Shown one piece after another: positions 1 to 7,933 of a stretch of 64,000 nt of DNA (within the stretch, counting starts at the first letter, position 1; every line of letters starts with the position of its first letter). Both the position numbers and the translations under genes were made by a program. The stretch lies in assembly GCF_041060425.1 (NCBI RefSeq), contig NZ_JAULBC010000002.1:744001-808000 (forward strand), written 5' to 3'. Source of the DNA: Danxiaibacter flavus. GTDB lineage: Bacteria > Bacteroidota > Bacteroidia > Chitinophagales > Chitinophagaceae. The notes below the pieces were generated by a model. It saw only the letters and a list, made by a program, of their open reading frames with translations. It was not told the DNA's origin and did not search any database.

Positions 1-507
1 ATCACCAATGTTAATAGAGAAATACTGAGATATGTGGGAAATGATCTTATCAAATGAAAAGATCATTTCGGTGCTGCTCGCTCTCTGAACCTGTTCATCA
101 TTTAGATTCAAAGAAAAATTGAATGGCTTTTTGATATTCTCAGGCGTCATATCGATCCATTTGCCAATTACAGCAGAATTATCCCAGGCTTTAGCCTTTT
201 CCCAGGGCAATCCTTTTTTCTTTAATTCATTCTGAACGTCCCTCGCCGTAAAATCAAGCCCCACCGTAATGGCATTGTAATACTTGTTGGCATGATGCTG
301 CTGAATATACTTTCCATTTTTTGATATACGCAATACCAATTCAGCCTCATAATGAAGCTCATTCGAAAATTCCGGGTAATAAAATGGAGTATTCGACTGA
401 AGCAATGCACTCTTCGGTTTAATAAAAATCACCGGCTCTTCGGGCACCTCGTTTTTCAATTCCTTAGCATGATCAGCATAATTTCTTCCTACGCAAAAAA
501 TCTTCAT
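1..507 (-). CDS. Fumarylacetoacetate hydrolase (FAH) family protein, 3' end cut by window
   Basis: The first 169 codons are visible and the reading frame runs off the left edge without a stop. The N-terminus (MKIFCVGRNYADHAKEL), the metal-site EAE triad near residues 54-56 and the DFTARDVQ motif near 85-92 are the hallmarks of the FAH / 2-hydroxyhepta-2,4-diene-1,7-dioate isomerase superfamily. These cytosolic, divalent-metal enzymes cleave or isomerise acylpyruvates. The family is sure; the substrate cannot be read from half a gene, and oxaloacetate tautomerase or acylpyruvase activity are possible alternatives. The ATG at 505-507 is chosen because the conserved N-terminus begins there. About 195 nt separate it from pth upstream on the same strand. 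Confidence 0.85.
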   Translation of the reverse strand, partial: MKIFCVGRNYADHAKELKNEVPEEPVIFIKPKSALLQSNTPFYYPEFSNELHYEAELVLRISKNGKYIQQHHANKYYNAITVGLDFTARDVQNELKKKGLPWEKAKAWDNSAVIGKWIDMTPENIKKPFNFSLNLNDEQVQRASSTEMIFSFDKIISHISQYFSINIGD

Positions 508-701
508 AGATATTGTGTTTAGTAATATTAACCAGGTAGCGCGAAAAATATTAATACTCGTCTCTCATATCAGTTCAGGTATCACTACTTGTGTTATATC
601 ATTTGCTAATTTAGGAAAACATTTCATTCCAGTTTAAATCACAGCGTAAGATTTTTAATATTTCTTTACATAGTCCGGAACGATAATACATTCTTAAAAG
701 C

Positions 702-1277
702 TTAAACAAATTCGTGCTTGTTATATTGGTTCATGGTCCTTTCTATGCCCGTGGTTGCAAAGCTTTCAATAACCTCAACACATTTCTCAATCTTGCGGTT
801 AACGAGTGGCACATCTTCGGGAAACCATTTTCCCAATACAAAATCAATTTGCATTCCCTTTGGGTAGTTGTTGCCTATCCCAAAGCGCAGCTTGGGGTAT
901 TTATCGGTTGCAACCGTTGCCTGTATATCACGCAGGCCGTTGTGGCCGCCATCGCTTCCCCCGGGCCTTATACGTATTTTAGATAAAGGCAAAGCCAATT
1001 CATCGACAATAGTGAGTGTATTTTCCAACGGCACTTTCTCTTTATCCATCCAGTACCGGAAAGCCTTTCCGCTTAGGTTCATATACGTAGTGGGCTTTAT
1101 GCAGATAAAGATCTTGCCTTTCCATCTTACCTCTGCAACTTCCGCCAGTCTGTCGGTCCGGAATGCACCACCATGTTTTGCCACAAAAGCCTCTACTACA
1201 TCAAAACCTATATTATGCCTGGTATGCGCATATTCTGCACCTATATTTCCCAACCCAACAATCAAAAACTTGCTCAT
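702..1277 (-). CDS. pth: Peptidyl-tRNA hydrolase
   Basis: 191-residue Pth. It hydrolyses the ester bond of peptidyl-tRNAs that drop off ribosomes and so recycles tRNA. Visible signatures are GLGNIG with the substrate-binding Asn near residue 10, TRHNIGF with catalytic His 20, KPTTYMNLSG near 60-70, an Asp in VDELALPL near 90, and GGSDGGHNGLRDI near 110. The open frame extends 17 codons further upstream, but that part is a hairpin-terminator region without homology, so the ATG at 1275-1277 (MSKFLIVGLG) is the start. It lies directly downstream of rplY in the classical prs-rplY-pth order. A strong hairpin separates it from rplY. Confidence 0.95.
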   Translation of the reverse strand: MSKFLIVGLGNIGAEYAHTRHNIGFDVVEAFVAKHGGAFRTDRLAEVAEVRWKGKIFICIKPTTYMNLSGKAFRYWMDKEKVPLENTLTIVDELALPLSKIRIRPGGSDGGHNGLRDIQATVATDKYPKLRFGIGNNYPKGMQIDFVLGKWFPEDVPLVNRKIEKCVEVIESFATTGIERTMNQYNKHEFV

Positions 1278-1298
1278 ATAAAACAAAGGGTTAAAAAC

Positions 1299-1325
1299 AA
1301 AGCCCTGCACAAAGTACAGGGCTTT
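1299..1325 (-). terminator. Intrinsic-terminator-like hairpin between rplY and pth
   Basis: A 9-bp perfect stem (AAAGCCCTG / CAGGGCTTT) with a 9-nt loop is followed on the minus strand by TTTGTTTTTA. It sits 26 nt past the rplY stop and about 20 nt before the pth start, so it can end or attenuate rplY transcription before pth. Confidence 0.75.
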
Positions 1326-1351
1326 CATAGCTAATTATCTTAAAGATCCGC

Positions 1352-1933
1352 TTATTTTTTCTTTTCAGCGGCTGCTTCTTCCTGTTTCAACTGACGAGTC
1401 ATCACGATTGAAGCGATAGGAATACGTGGAGAGTTTAAGATCTCCATGCCATCAGCTTTCACATCTTCAACGCGGATGTTGCCGTTCAATTCAAGCTCGG
1501 TAATATCTACTTCAATGCTTTCTTTCAGGTTTTTAGGTAAAGTTTTTACCTTCAGCGCTTTCATTTTGGTAATCAATTTACCACCAGCTTTAACACCAGC
1601 AGCGCTACCTGTAAATTTCAACGGTAAAGTAGCAATAACTGCCCTGTCTTCAACCAGCTCAAGCAGGTCTACGTGGATCAGTTCGTCACTTACTTTGTCA
1701 AATTGAAGATCTTTCAGAATACATCTGTAAGTTTTGCCATCTACCTGAACTTCCGCTATCTGAAAGTCTGGAGTATAAACCAATGGTTTAAAGGCTTTTT
1801 CGGAAGCGGAAAAATTAATTTCCTGGGCACCCCCGTAAATTACACCTGGCACTTGTTCCTGAGAGCGTATCTGGCGGGTGGCTTTTTTGCCAAATTCGGT
1901 CCTCAGTTGTCCTTCGATTGTAATTGATTTCAT
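1352..1933 (-). CDS. rplY: 50S ribosomal protein L25 (Ctc/TL5 type)
   Basis: 193 residues, the long form of L25. The N-terminal L25 domain (IEGQLRTEFGKKATRQIR at residues 5-22, about 1-90) binds 5S rRNA. The C-terminal TL5/Ctc beta domain covers about residues 95-180, and an Ala/Glu/Lys-rich tail ends in EKKK. It follows prs by 43 nt and precedes pth, the widespread bacterial order. The length matches Ctc-type proteins rather than the short E. coli L25. Confidence 0.95.
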   Translation of the reverse strand: MKSITIEGQLRTEFGKKATRQIRSQEQVPGVIYGGAQEINFSASEKAFKPLVYTPDFQIAEVQVDGKTYRCILKDLQFDKVSDELIHVDLLELVEDRAVIATLPLKFTGSAAGVKAGGKLITKMKALKVKTLPKNLKESIEVDITELELNGNIRVEDVKADGMEILNSPRIPIASIVMTRQLKQEEAAAEKKK

Positions 1934-1976
1934 CGTTTTTATTTTAGAATTATTATGAACACTTGTTCTTGTTTGT

Positions 1977-2933
1977 CTAAAGTCCCTTGCTTCTTAACTG
2001 CGAGTGCATAAACAAACTGCTGATACTTTTATTTTCATAAGCGTTTCTGATCGCAATTGCAAAAAGATCGGCCACTGAAAGAACTTTTATTTTGGAGCTT
2101 TCCTGTTTGAGCGGAATTGTATCGCAAACCACCAATTCATCCAGAACGCTTCCCTCTATTGTTTTATATGCATTGCCACTTAAGATTGGATGCGTACATA
2201 AGGCCCTTACACTCTTTGCACCTTTATCCATTAATAAGCCGGCTGCTTTTGCCAGTGTTCCGCCCGTATCACATATGTCATCAATGAGCACTATATCTTT
2301 TCCAACCACATCTCCTATCACAACCATGCTTGCTATTTCATTTGCACGTTTGCGGTGCTTATCGCAGATCACCATTTCAGCATTAAAATAGCTGGCAATT
2401 TCCCTTACGCGATTTGTACTTCCCACGTCAGGGGCCGCAAAGGTAAGGTTTTCAAGCTGTAATTGCTCAATATAAGGGATAAAAATTGCAGAGCTGTCCA
2501 AATGATCCACCGGTATTTCGAAGAAAGCCTGAATTTGAGCTGCATGCAAATCCATGGTTATCACCCTGTTAGCACCGGCAGCTTCCAATAAAGTGGCTAC
2601 CAGTTTAGAACCAATGGCTACACGCGGTTTATCTTTTCTATCCTGTCTTGAAAAGCCATAGTAGGGAATTACAGCGATTATTTTATAAGCACTTGCCCTT
2701 TTTGCGGCATCAATCATCAACAACAACTCCATCAAATTATCCATGGGCGCAAATGTGCTTTGCACCAGGAAAACATAATCTCCACGGATACTCTCAAGAA
2801 ATATGGGTTGAAACTCTCCATCACTGAACTTCTGGACATTTACCTTGCCGAGTGAAGCGCCGAAGCAATTGGCTATTTTCTCAGCTAATTCGCGGGAGCC
2901 GGTACCAGAAAAAATTTTTACTGAAGGACTCAT
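1977..2933 (-). CDS. prs: Ribose-phosphate pyrophosphokinase
   Basis: 318-residue PRPP synthetase. It transfers pyrophosphate from ATP to ribose 5-phosphate and supplies PRPP for purine, pyrimidine, NAD, His and Trp synthesis. The flexible-loop region with SRQDRKDKPR (near 100), the cation-binding MDLHAAQIQAFF and the PRPP-binding DDICDTGGTLAKAA (near 220) are all present. The open frame extends 18 codons upstream, but the conserved N-terminus MSPSVKIFSGTGS begins at 2933. The upstream part overlaps the predicted promoter, so the ATG at 2931-2933 is used. First gene of the prs-rplY-pth cluster and divergent from radC. Confidence 0.96.
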   Translation of the reverse strand: MSPSVKIFSGTGSRELAEKIANCFGASLGKVNVQKFSDGEFQPIFLESIRGDYVFLVQSTFAPMDNLMELLLMIDAAKRASAYKIIAVIPYYGFSRQDRKDKPRVAIGSKLVATLLEAAGANRVITMDLHAAQIQAFFEIPVDHLDSSAIFIPYIEQLQLENLTFAAPDVGSTNRVREIASYFNAEMVICDKHRKRANEIASMVVIGDVVGKDIVLIDDICDTGGTLAKAAGLLMDKGAKSVRALCTHPILSGNAYKTIEGSVLDELVVCDTIPLKQESSKIKVLSVADLFAIAIRNAYENKSISSLFMHSQLRSKGL

Positions 2934-2951
2934 ATTGAATAAAATATGCGG

Positions 2952-2987
2952 CGAAGATAAAGTCTTGCATTTATGTAATACAAGCAA
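2952..2987 (-). promoter_or_regulatory. Bacteroidota-type promoter of prs
   Basis: The minus strand reads TATCTTCG (2952-2959; consensus TAnnTTTG, one mismatch) with TTG triplets at 2981-2983 and 2985-2987 in the -33 position. The implied start point lies just upstream of the prs ATG at 2933. Confidence 0.6.
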
Positions 2988-3052
2988 TTTTTTATTTTCA
3001 TTAGTATTTTTTTTAACCTTGTGGATATATTATTAAAAACTTCTATTCCCGC

Positions 3053-3742
3053 ATGAAAAATTCTGGCATAAAAGCCTGGGCTGTTGATGACAGACCCCGA
3101 GAAAAACTATTAGCAAACAGCCCTTCATCTCTCAGCAATTCAGAGCTTTTAGCTATTCTTATCAACAATGGAAACAAGGACAAAAGCGCAGTTGATCTTT
3201 CTAAAGAGTTATTAAAACAGGTGAATAATGATTTGCAGAAACTGGGCTCCCTTTCTGTAAAAGAAATTGTGCAATTAAAAATAAAAGGCATTGGGCAGGT
3301 TAAAGCAATTACTATAGCAGCAGCATTGGAATTAGGTGTAAGAAGAACAGTAGCTACTAATACGAAATTAGTTATTACCAAGAGCAGTGATGTCGCTAAT
3401 TATTTTAAAGCGTTACTGCAATACAAGAAAATTGAGCTGTTTGCGGCTATCTTTCTCAACAATGCTAATAAAATTGAACACCATGAAATTATCAGCATAG
3501 GTGGCATTACTGGTACCGTTGCTGATCCTAGAATCATTATAAAGAAAGCGCTGGAGCACTATGCAACAAACATTATTATTTGCCATAATCATCCAAGCGG
3601 AAACATCAGACCAAGTGCCGCCGACAAACAACTCACACAAAAAATAAAAGAAGCTGCGATCTATTTCGACATCAAACTTCTTGATCACATTATTGTAGGT
3701 GAAGAAGGTTATTTCAGTTTTGCGGATGAAGGACTTATTTAA
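3053..3742 (+). CDS. radC: RadC family JAB/JAMM protein
   Basis: 229 residues, the normal RadC length. An N-terminal helix-hairpin-helix region (IKGIGQVKAITIAAALELG, about residues 78-97) precedes an MPN/JAMM metallo-domain with the zinc motif HNHPSGNIRPSAADKQL near 180-196. RadC was once called a DNA-repair protein, but its molecular role is still unclear. It is divergent from prs. The TAA at 3740-3742 is followed immediately by a TGTGCRAA octamer array that pairs with an inverted copy at the stop of the convergent oxidoreductase gene. Confidence 0.93.
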   Translation: MKNSGIKAWAVDDRPREKLLANSPSSLSNSELLAILINNGNKDKSAVDLSKELLKQVNNDLQKLGSLSVKEIVQLKIKGIGQVKAITIAAALELGVRRTVATNTKLVITKSSDVANYFKALLQYKKIELFAAIFLNNANKIEHHEIISIGGITGTVADPRIIIKKALEHYATNIIICHNHPSGNIRPSAADKQLTQKIKEAAIYFDIKLLDHIIVGEEGYFSFADEGLI

Positions 3743-3881
3743 TGTGCGAATGTGCAGATGTGCAAATGTGCAAATGTGCAGATGTGTAAATGTGCGAATG
3801 ATCGAATAGCTTATTCTTACGTCAGACATGTAAGAATGGCGGTTACTTCATTTGCACATTCGCAAATTCGCACATTTACCA
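3743..3881. repeat. Inverted pair of 8-bp (TGTGCAAA) arrays between radC and oxidoreductase
   Basis: The left arm (3743-3806) has about seven tandem octamers of the form TGTGCRAA. The right arm (3848-3881) carries the reverse-complement words. The 40-nt loop contains its own 7-bp hairpin (TTCTTAC / GTAAGAA). Both arms abut the stop codons of the convergent genes on either side, so a transcript from either side folds into one long hairpin. Related arrays occur at 7894, 41441, 46340 and 56189. Confidence 0.9.
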
Positions 3882-3882
3882 A

Positions 3883-5292
3883 TTAAACAGTTTTAATATT
3901 CTCACCGTCCCAATGAATCACTTTCTTCTGGAAGTAACTTTCGTTGCAGGCCAGGCATGGGCCGGCAGCGCGGAAACCAAACTCAGGTGGCTCTATAACG
4001 GGAGTGCCATTGCGTACCGCATCAAAAAAGTTGGCGAAGTGAGCGTAATGTTCATCTTCGTCTTTGGGGGCAGAGTAGGTCACTGATGGCAGTTTGGGAA
4101 TCTCCTGGTCTGCCTTGCTGTATTTTTTGTTATAGGCTTCAACAATTTGCTTTTGCATTGATTCGGGATATGTGCTTAATGCATCCCAACCTCCGTATCC
4201 CGGAGCCCTGGCCATTTTATTCTTTTTAATTGTAAAACCGTTATACCCCATTTCCATAACGCCTTCTGTTCCTGTGATGCGTGTATAGCCCGTATCTCCT
4301 TCGCCGCTAACAAAATTTACGCGCAATACAACCTGGAACGCGGAGTGCTCTTTGGTTTCAGGATATTCCAGCACTGCGGTCATCACATCAGGAACATCTC
4401 TCCCGTCTTTCCAATAAGTTAATCCACCAATAGAGTAAATGGATGACGGTCCCTTTGAATCGGTGATATAATGCAGCCCGGTAAGCAGGTGAACAAAGAG
4501 GTCGCCCGCGACGCCGGTTCCGAAATCACGGTAATTGCGCCACCAGAAGAATTTCTTTTCATCATAAGGTGTTTTGTTAGCTGCCAGTGCCTGGTACCTT
4601 TCCCAATCCACTGTTTTGGCAGAAGCATCCAAAGGAATTGTGTACTCCCATGCACCCAATGCGCTCTGCCTGTTAAAGACAGCTTCCACAGAGTTAATCT
4701 TTCCTATATCGCCAGCCTTGTACAGTTCTTTTGCCTTGGCAAACACCATACTGCTGATACGCTGGCTGCCGATTTGCATGGGCCTTTTTGTTTCCTTCTG
4801 TGCATTGATCACTTGCCAGCCTTGCTCAAACTTGTGCACGATAGGTTTTTCGCTATAAACGGCCTTGCCTTTATGTAATGCATCAATGGAAATGGTGCTG
4901 TGCCAGTTATCACTGGTTGCAACAATAACCGCATCAATATCTTTTCGATCGAGGATCTCTTTGTAATCTTTCGTAATAAAAATATTTTTTCCATACAGTT
5001 CCTGTGCCCTTTGCAACCTGCCGGAATACAGATCACAACACGCTACAAGCTCAACGCCGGGCACTTTAATGGCAGTTTGGGTGTCATTGTATCCCATGAT
5101 TCCCATACCAATAGTTGCAATTCTTAATTTGTCGTTGGCCGCATACCTGCTTTTTGACTGCAGAACAATCCGTTCATGCCTTTCTCTTGCTGCAAGATCC
5201 TGCAAAGAACCCGCTCCAATAACAATTGCAGAGCTACCCAGTTGTTTTAAAAAGTTCCTTCTGTTGGATGACATGTTGGTAGGTTTTATCAT
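3883..5292 (-). CDS. Gfo/Idh/MocA family oxidoreductase with Tat signal
   Basis: 469 residues. The N-terminus carries a twin-arginine signal (SNRRNFLKQLGSSAIV), so it is probably exported folded with its cofactor. The Rossmann NAD(P)-binding domain starts near residue 57 (LRIATIGMGIMG) and includes the EKPIVHKFEQG segment typical of the family, followed by the C-terminal alpha/beta substrate domain. Such secreted members act on sugars or inositols, or belong to the NAD-dependent glycosidase group; the substrate is unknown here. Translation may start at the first ATG (5292) or six codons later (MSSNRRNFLK, 5274). The stop is followed within 4 nt by an octamer array. Confidence 0.85.
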   Translation of the reverse strand: MIKPTNMSSNRRNFLKQLGSSAIVIGAGSLQDLAARERHERIVLQSKSRYAANDKLRIATIGMGIMGYNDTQTAIKVPGVELVACCDLYSGRLQRAQELYGKNIFITKDYKEILDRKDIDAVIVATSDNWHSTISIDALHKGKAVYSEKPIVHKFEQGWQVINAQKETKRPMQIGSQRISSMVFAKAKELYKAGDIGKINSVEAVFNRQSALGAWEYTIPLDASAKTVDWERYQALAANKTPYDEKKFFWWRNYRDFGTGVAGDLFVHLLTGLHYITDSKGPSSIYSIGGLTYWKDGRDVPDVMTAVLEYPETKEHSAFQVVLRVNFVSGEGDTGYTRITGTEGVMEMGYNGFTIKKNKMARAPGYGGWDALSTYPESMQKQIVEAYNKKYSKADQEIPKLPSVTYSAPKDEDEHYAHFANFFDAVRNGTPVIEPPEFGFRAAGPCLACNESYFQKKVIHWDGENIKTV

Positions 5293-5629
5293 TAGCGATT
5301 ACAGCAGGGTAATATATACTTGAATTTAGCAAATACTTAATAACTGTAACTCAACTAAATATATTCTAACCACAGCAAATAACATTATTTTTTTAGCAAA
5401 ATAATTTTTTATATCTTACTTTTGCAAGCTTTTAGAATCATGCCGTAACATGACGTTAACCGCCCCGTAAGGCGGCGGCGAGCTGCATGTGGGGTTGTAC
5501 AAGGTAACAAAACACATGAAATAACCAAACAATTCAGGGTTAACAGTTTCGCCGGATTCTTTAGACGTCTGCACTGTTTTCTCTCTTTCTGCCAGGTTTT
5601 TCAACTATAGCTAAACAAATAGTAAACAG
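5293..5629. other. Divergent promoter region and structured queA leader
   Basis: 337 nt without a credible gene. It is A/T-rich on the left. A promoter element for queA lies at 5417-5424, followed by about 200 nt of leader. That leader contains a nested hairpin: outer stem GTTAACC/GGTAAC at 5455-5508 and inner stem CCGCC/GGCGG at 5460-5475. I did not recognise a known riboswitch here. Confidence 0.55.
5417..5424 (+). promoter_or_regulatory. -7 promoter element upstream of queA
   Basis: TACTTTTG matches TAnnTTTG exactly. No convincing -33 TTTG is visible. It implies an mRNA leader of about 200 nt for queA. Confidence 0.5.
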
Positions 5630-6679
5630 ATGAAATTATCACAGTTTAAGTTCGATCTCCCTCTTAATCTTATTGCCCAAAACCCCACTAAACGCCGAGA
5701 AGACAGCCGAATGATGGTTGTTTACCGCAAAACCGGTAATATTGAAAACAAGCACTTTAAAGACATTCTCGATTATTTTGACGATAAAGACGTATTTGTT
5801 GTAAACAATACAAAGGTTTTCCCTGCACGTATGTACGGCAGGAAAGAAAAAACCGGAGCCAAAATCGAAGTGTTTTTACTGAGAGAACTAAATAAACCCA
5901 ACCGCCTGTGGGATGTAATTGTTGATCCCGCAAGAAAAATCCGTGTGGGCAATAAATTATATTTTGGTGATAATGATGAGCTGGTTGCAGAAGTAATTGA
6001 TAATACAACAAGCCGCGGACGTACCATTCGCTTTTTGTGGGATAATGATGATGAGAGCTTTAAAAAGATGTTGGAATTCCTCGGCGAAACGCCCCTTCCT
6101 AAATATATTAAACGTAAACCTGACGAAGAAGATAAAGAGCGCTACCAGACTGTTTATGCAAAATATGAGGGAGCTGTTGCAGCACCTACTGCAGGCTTAC
6201 ACTTTAGTAAAGAGCTCATTAAACGTTGCGAAATTAAAGGGATCCGTTTCGCTGAGTTGACCTTGCATACCGGCCTTGGCACCTTCCGTCCGATTGAAGT
6301 GGAAGACCTGAGCAAACACAAAATGGATGCTGAATACTATCGTATTGATGAGGAGGCTTGCAAAATCGTAAATAAAGCAAAAGAAACCGGTCACCGTATC
6401 TGCTCTATCGGCACTACTACGATGCGTGGCATGGAAAGCAGCTTCACTGCTCAGAAATTATTGAAGCCTAGCGAGGGATGGACAAACACGTTCATTCATC
6501 CTCCATACGACTTTAATGTGGCTGACAGCCTTGTAACCAACTTCCATTTACCAAAGACAAGCTTATTGATTATGACTTGCGCCTTTGCCGGTTACGACCT
6601 GGCAATGGAAGCTTACAAAAAAGCGATCAAAGATAAATACCGCTTCTTTACCTACGGAGATGCATTGCTGGTTCTCTAA
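5630..6679 (+). CDS. queA: S-adenosylmethionine:tRNA ribosyltransferase-isomerase
   Basis: 349 residues, full-length QueA. It transfers and isomerises the ribosyl group of SAM onto 7-aminomethyl-7-deazaguanine at tRNA position 34, giving epoxyqueuosine. The start MKLSQFKFDLPLNLIAQNP, the internal segment EGAVAAPTAGLHFS near 182-195, the HTGLGTFRPIEVEDL motif and the C-terminal THFHLP-like NFHLPKTSLLIM are diagnostic. It is preceded by a long structured leader and followed by a clear intrinsic terminator. Confidence 0.96.
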   Translation: MKLSQFKFDLPLNLIAQNPTKRREDSRMMVVYRKTGNIENKHFKDILDYFDDKDVFVVNNTKVFPARMYGRKEKTGAKIEVFLLRELNKPNRLWDVIVDPARKIRVGNKLYFGDNDELVAEVIDNTTSRGRTIRFLWDNDDESFKKMLEFLGETPLPKYIKRKPDEEDKERYQTVYAKYEGAVAAPTAGLHFSKELIKRCEIKGIRFAELTLHTGLGTFRPIEVEDLSKHKMDAEYYRIDEEACKIVNKAKETGHRICSIGTTTMRGMESSFTAQKLLKPSEGWTNTFIHPPYDFNVADSLVTNFHLPKTSLLIMTCAFAGYDLAMEAYKKAIKDKYRFFTYGDALLVL

Positions 6680-6706
6680 TTTGTGATTAACCCTTTTTAT
6701 ATATGG

Positions 6707-6731
6707 AGGCAGCCCTTGTGGCTGCCTTTTT
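6707..6731 (+). terminator. queA intrinsic terminator
   Basis: Perfect 8-bp stem AGGCAGCC / GGCTGCCT with a 5-nt loop, followed by TTTTA, 28 nt past the queA stop. Confidence 0.85.
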
Positions 6732-6767
6732 AGCTGTCAGCAATGAGCTATCAGCTATCAGCAACAA
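6732..6767. repeat. 7-bp (AGCTATC) array, left copy
   Basis: Tandem heptamers (AGCAATGAGCTATCAGC-type words) directly after the queA terminator. The inverted partner lies at 8318-8361, so the pair brackets the whole alpha/beta hydrolase gene. Confidence 0.75.
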
Positions 6768-6813
6768 GTCCACATCCAGAGGGTCGTCCATACTCTTATT
6801 CTCTTTATGATAC

Positions 6814-6911
6814 GATCTTACTATTTTACTATCTTACACGTCTTACTGTCTTACACGTCTTACTGTCTTACATGTCTTACTATCTTACTTTCTTACTATC
6901 TTACTGTCTTA
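6814..6911. repeat. 8-9 bp (TGTCTTAC) tandem array
   Basis: About ten units of CTTAC separated by 3-4 nt run up to the start of the alpha/beta hydrolase gene. The same words recur at 30369-30410, just before a truncated hydrolase remnant. An open frame reads through this array, but I treat that as an accident. Confidence 0.8.
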
Positions 6912-6926
6912 AAAAATCTCGCCAAC

Positions 6927-7832
6927 ATGAAAAAAATGCTTGTTATAGCCACTACTCTTTTTGCCATGAATAAACTAAAAGCGCAGGAAATTCCCTTATA
7001 CAATACTGTTCCAAACACAAAGCCCAATTCTGTTAAGGAAAAATCAGAGATGGGGAAGGATGGAATTTTGAGGATCAGTAAGGTAACGGTGCCGACATTG
7101 ACGGTGTTTAAACCAGCTAAACCTTCCCCAAAAAAGACAGCGGTTATTATCTGTCCGGGTGGAGGCTATGCCATTCTCGCATCAGGACATGAAGGAACAG
7201 ACGTGGCCAAAGTATTTAATGAAATGGGTGTTACTGCATTTGTCTTGAAATACAGATTACCAGATGACTCAACGATGCAGAATAAAGAAATTGGTCCGCT
7301 ACAGGATGCTCAAAGAGCCATACAACTTGTTCGCGAAAGAGCTGCTGAATGGAATATCGATCCAACACATATTGGTATTATGGGTTTTAGTGCAGGCGGA
7401 CATCTTGCTTCCACCGCATCTACACACTTTACAAAAGCGGTAATTGATAATCCAAATAACACGTCGTTGCGCCCTGATTTCTCTATGCTGATTTATCCTG
7501 TTATCAGCTTTACCGATGAACTGGGACATATAGGTAGCCGCGATAATTTATTAGGCAAAAATGCTTCTAAAGAGAAGATCAAAGAATATTCCAACGAGCA
7601 GCAGGTAACAACGGAAACGCCTCCTGCTTTTCTCGTTCATGCGAGCGATGATGGAGGCGTTAACCCCATGAATAGCACGCGTTATTATGAAGCACTGCTC
7701 ACCAATAAAATCCCGGCTGAACTGCACATATATGAAAAAGGCGGTCACGGTTTTGGCTTAAATAATAAAACCACCACCGATAAATGGATGGAGAGGGCGA
7801 AGAATTGGCTTACCTCGAACGGATTGCTTTAA
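6927..7832 (+). CDS. Secreted alpha/beta hydrolase (BD-FAE / acetylesterase-like)
   Basis: 301 residues. A short signal peptide (KKMLVIATTLFAMNKLKAQ) precedes an alpha/beta-hydrolase domain. The oxyanion motif is PGGGYAIL near residue 73, the nucleophile elbow is GFSAGGHLAS near 153-162, and the catalytic His is in KGGHGFGL near 270. The family hydrolyses acetyl or feruloyl esters on plant polysaccharides, and the general role is inferred from that. The frame opens at 6807 but the first 40 codons are the CTTAC repeat array, so the ATG at 6927, which opens the signal peptide, is the start. The TAA is followed at once by a TTGACAATGG word array. Confidence 0.85.
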   Translation: MKKMLVIATTLFAMNKLKAQEIPLYNTVPNTKPNSVKEKSEMGKDGILRISKVTVPTLTVFKPAKPSPKKTAVIICPGGGYAILASGHEGTDVAKVFNEMGVTAFVLKYRLPDDSTMQNKEIGPLQDAQRAIQLVRERAAEWNIDPTHIGIMGFSAGGHLASTASTHFTKAVIDNPNNTSLRPDFSMLIYPVISFTDELGHIGSRDNLLGKNASKEKIKEYSNEQQVTTETPPAFLVHASDDGGVNPMNSTRYYEALLTNKIPAELHIYEKGGHGFGLNNKTTTDKWMERAKNWLTSNGLL

Positions 7833-7933
7833 TTGACAATGGAAAGTTCCTGTCCGACTGAAATCGTTCAGGCGGGGACAATTGAAAATGACGAGCGAAT
7901 GTGCAAATGTGTGAATATGCAAATTTGCAAATG
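7833..7933. repeat. Composite: TTGACAA words, GC palindrome, TGTGCAAA array
   Basis: Directly after the hydrolase stop, TTGACAATGG-type words surround a GC-rich imperfect palindrome (7848-7878, CCTGTCCGACTG...TCAGGCGGGG). A TGTGCAAA octamer array (7894-7933) follows. The palindrome resembles the one at 12652-12675 and 12886-12907. Confidence 0.7.

Noticed and set aside
3743..3881. Possible CRISPR array
   Set aside because: Units are 8 bp with no spacers and no cas genes nearby; all arrays in the window are simple tandem words.
5416..5604. Minus-strand 62-codon frame in the queA leader
   Set aside because: No domain, and it lies across predicted stem-loops of the queA leader.
5430..5629. preQ1 riboswitch before queA
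   Set aside because: I could not find the short pyrimidine-rich hairpin and A-rich tail of known preQ1 classes; left as an unclassified structured leader.
6807..6926. 40-codon N-terminal extension of the alpha/beta hydrolase
   Set aside because: Encoded wholly by the CTTAC array, and a normal signal peptide starts at 6927.
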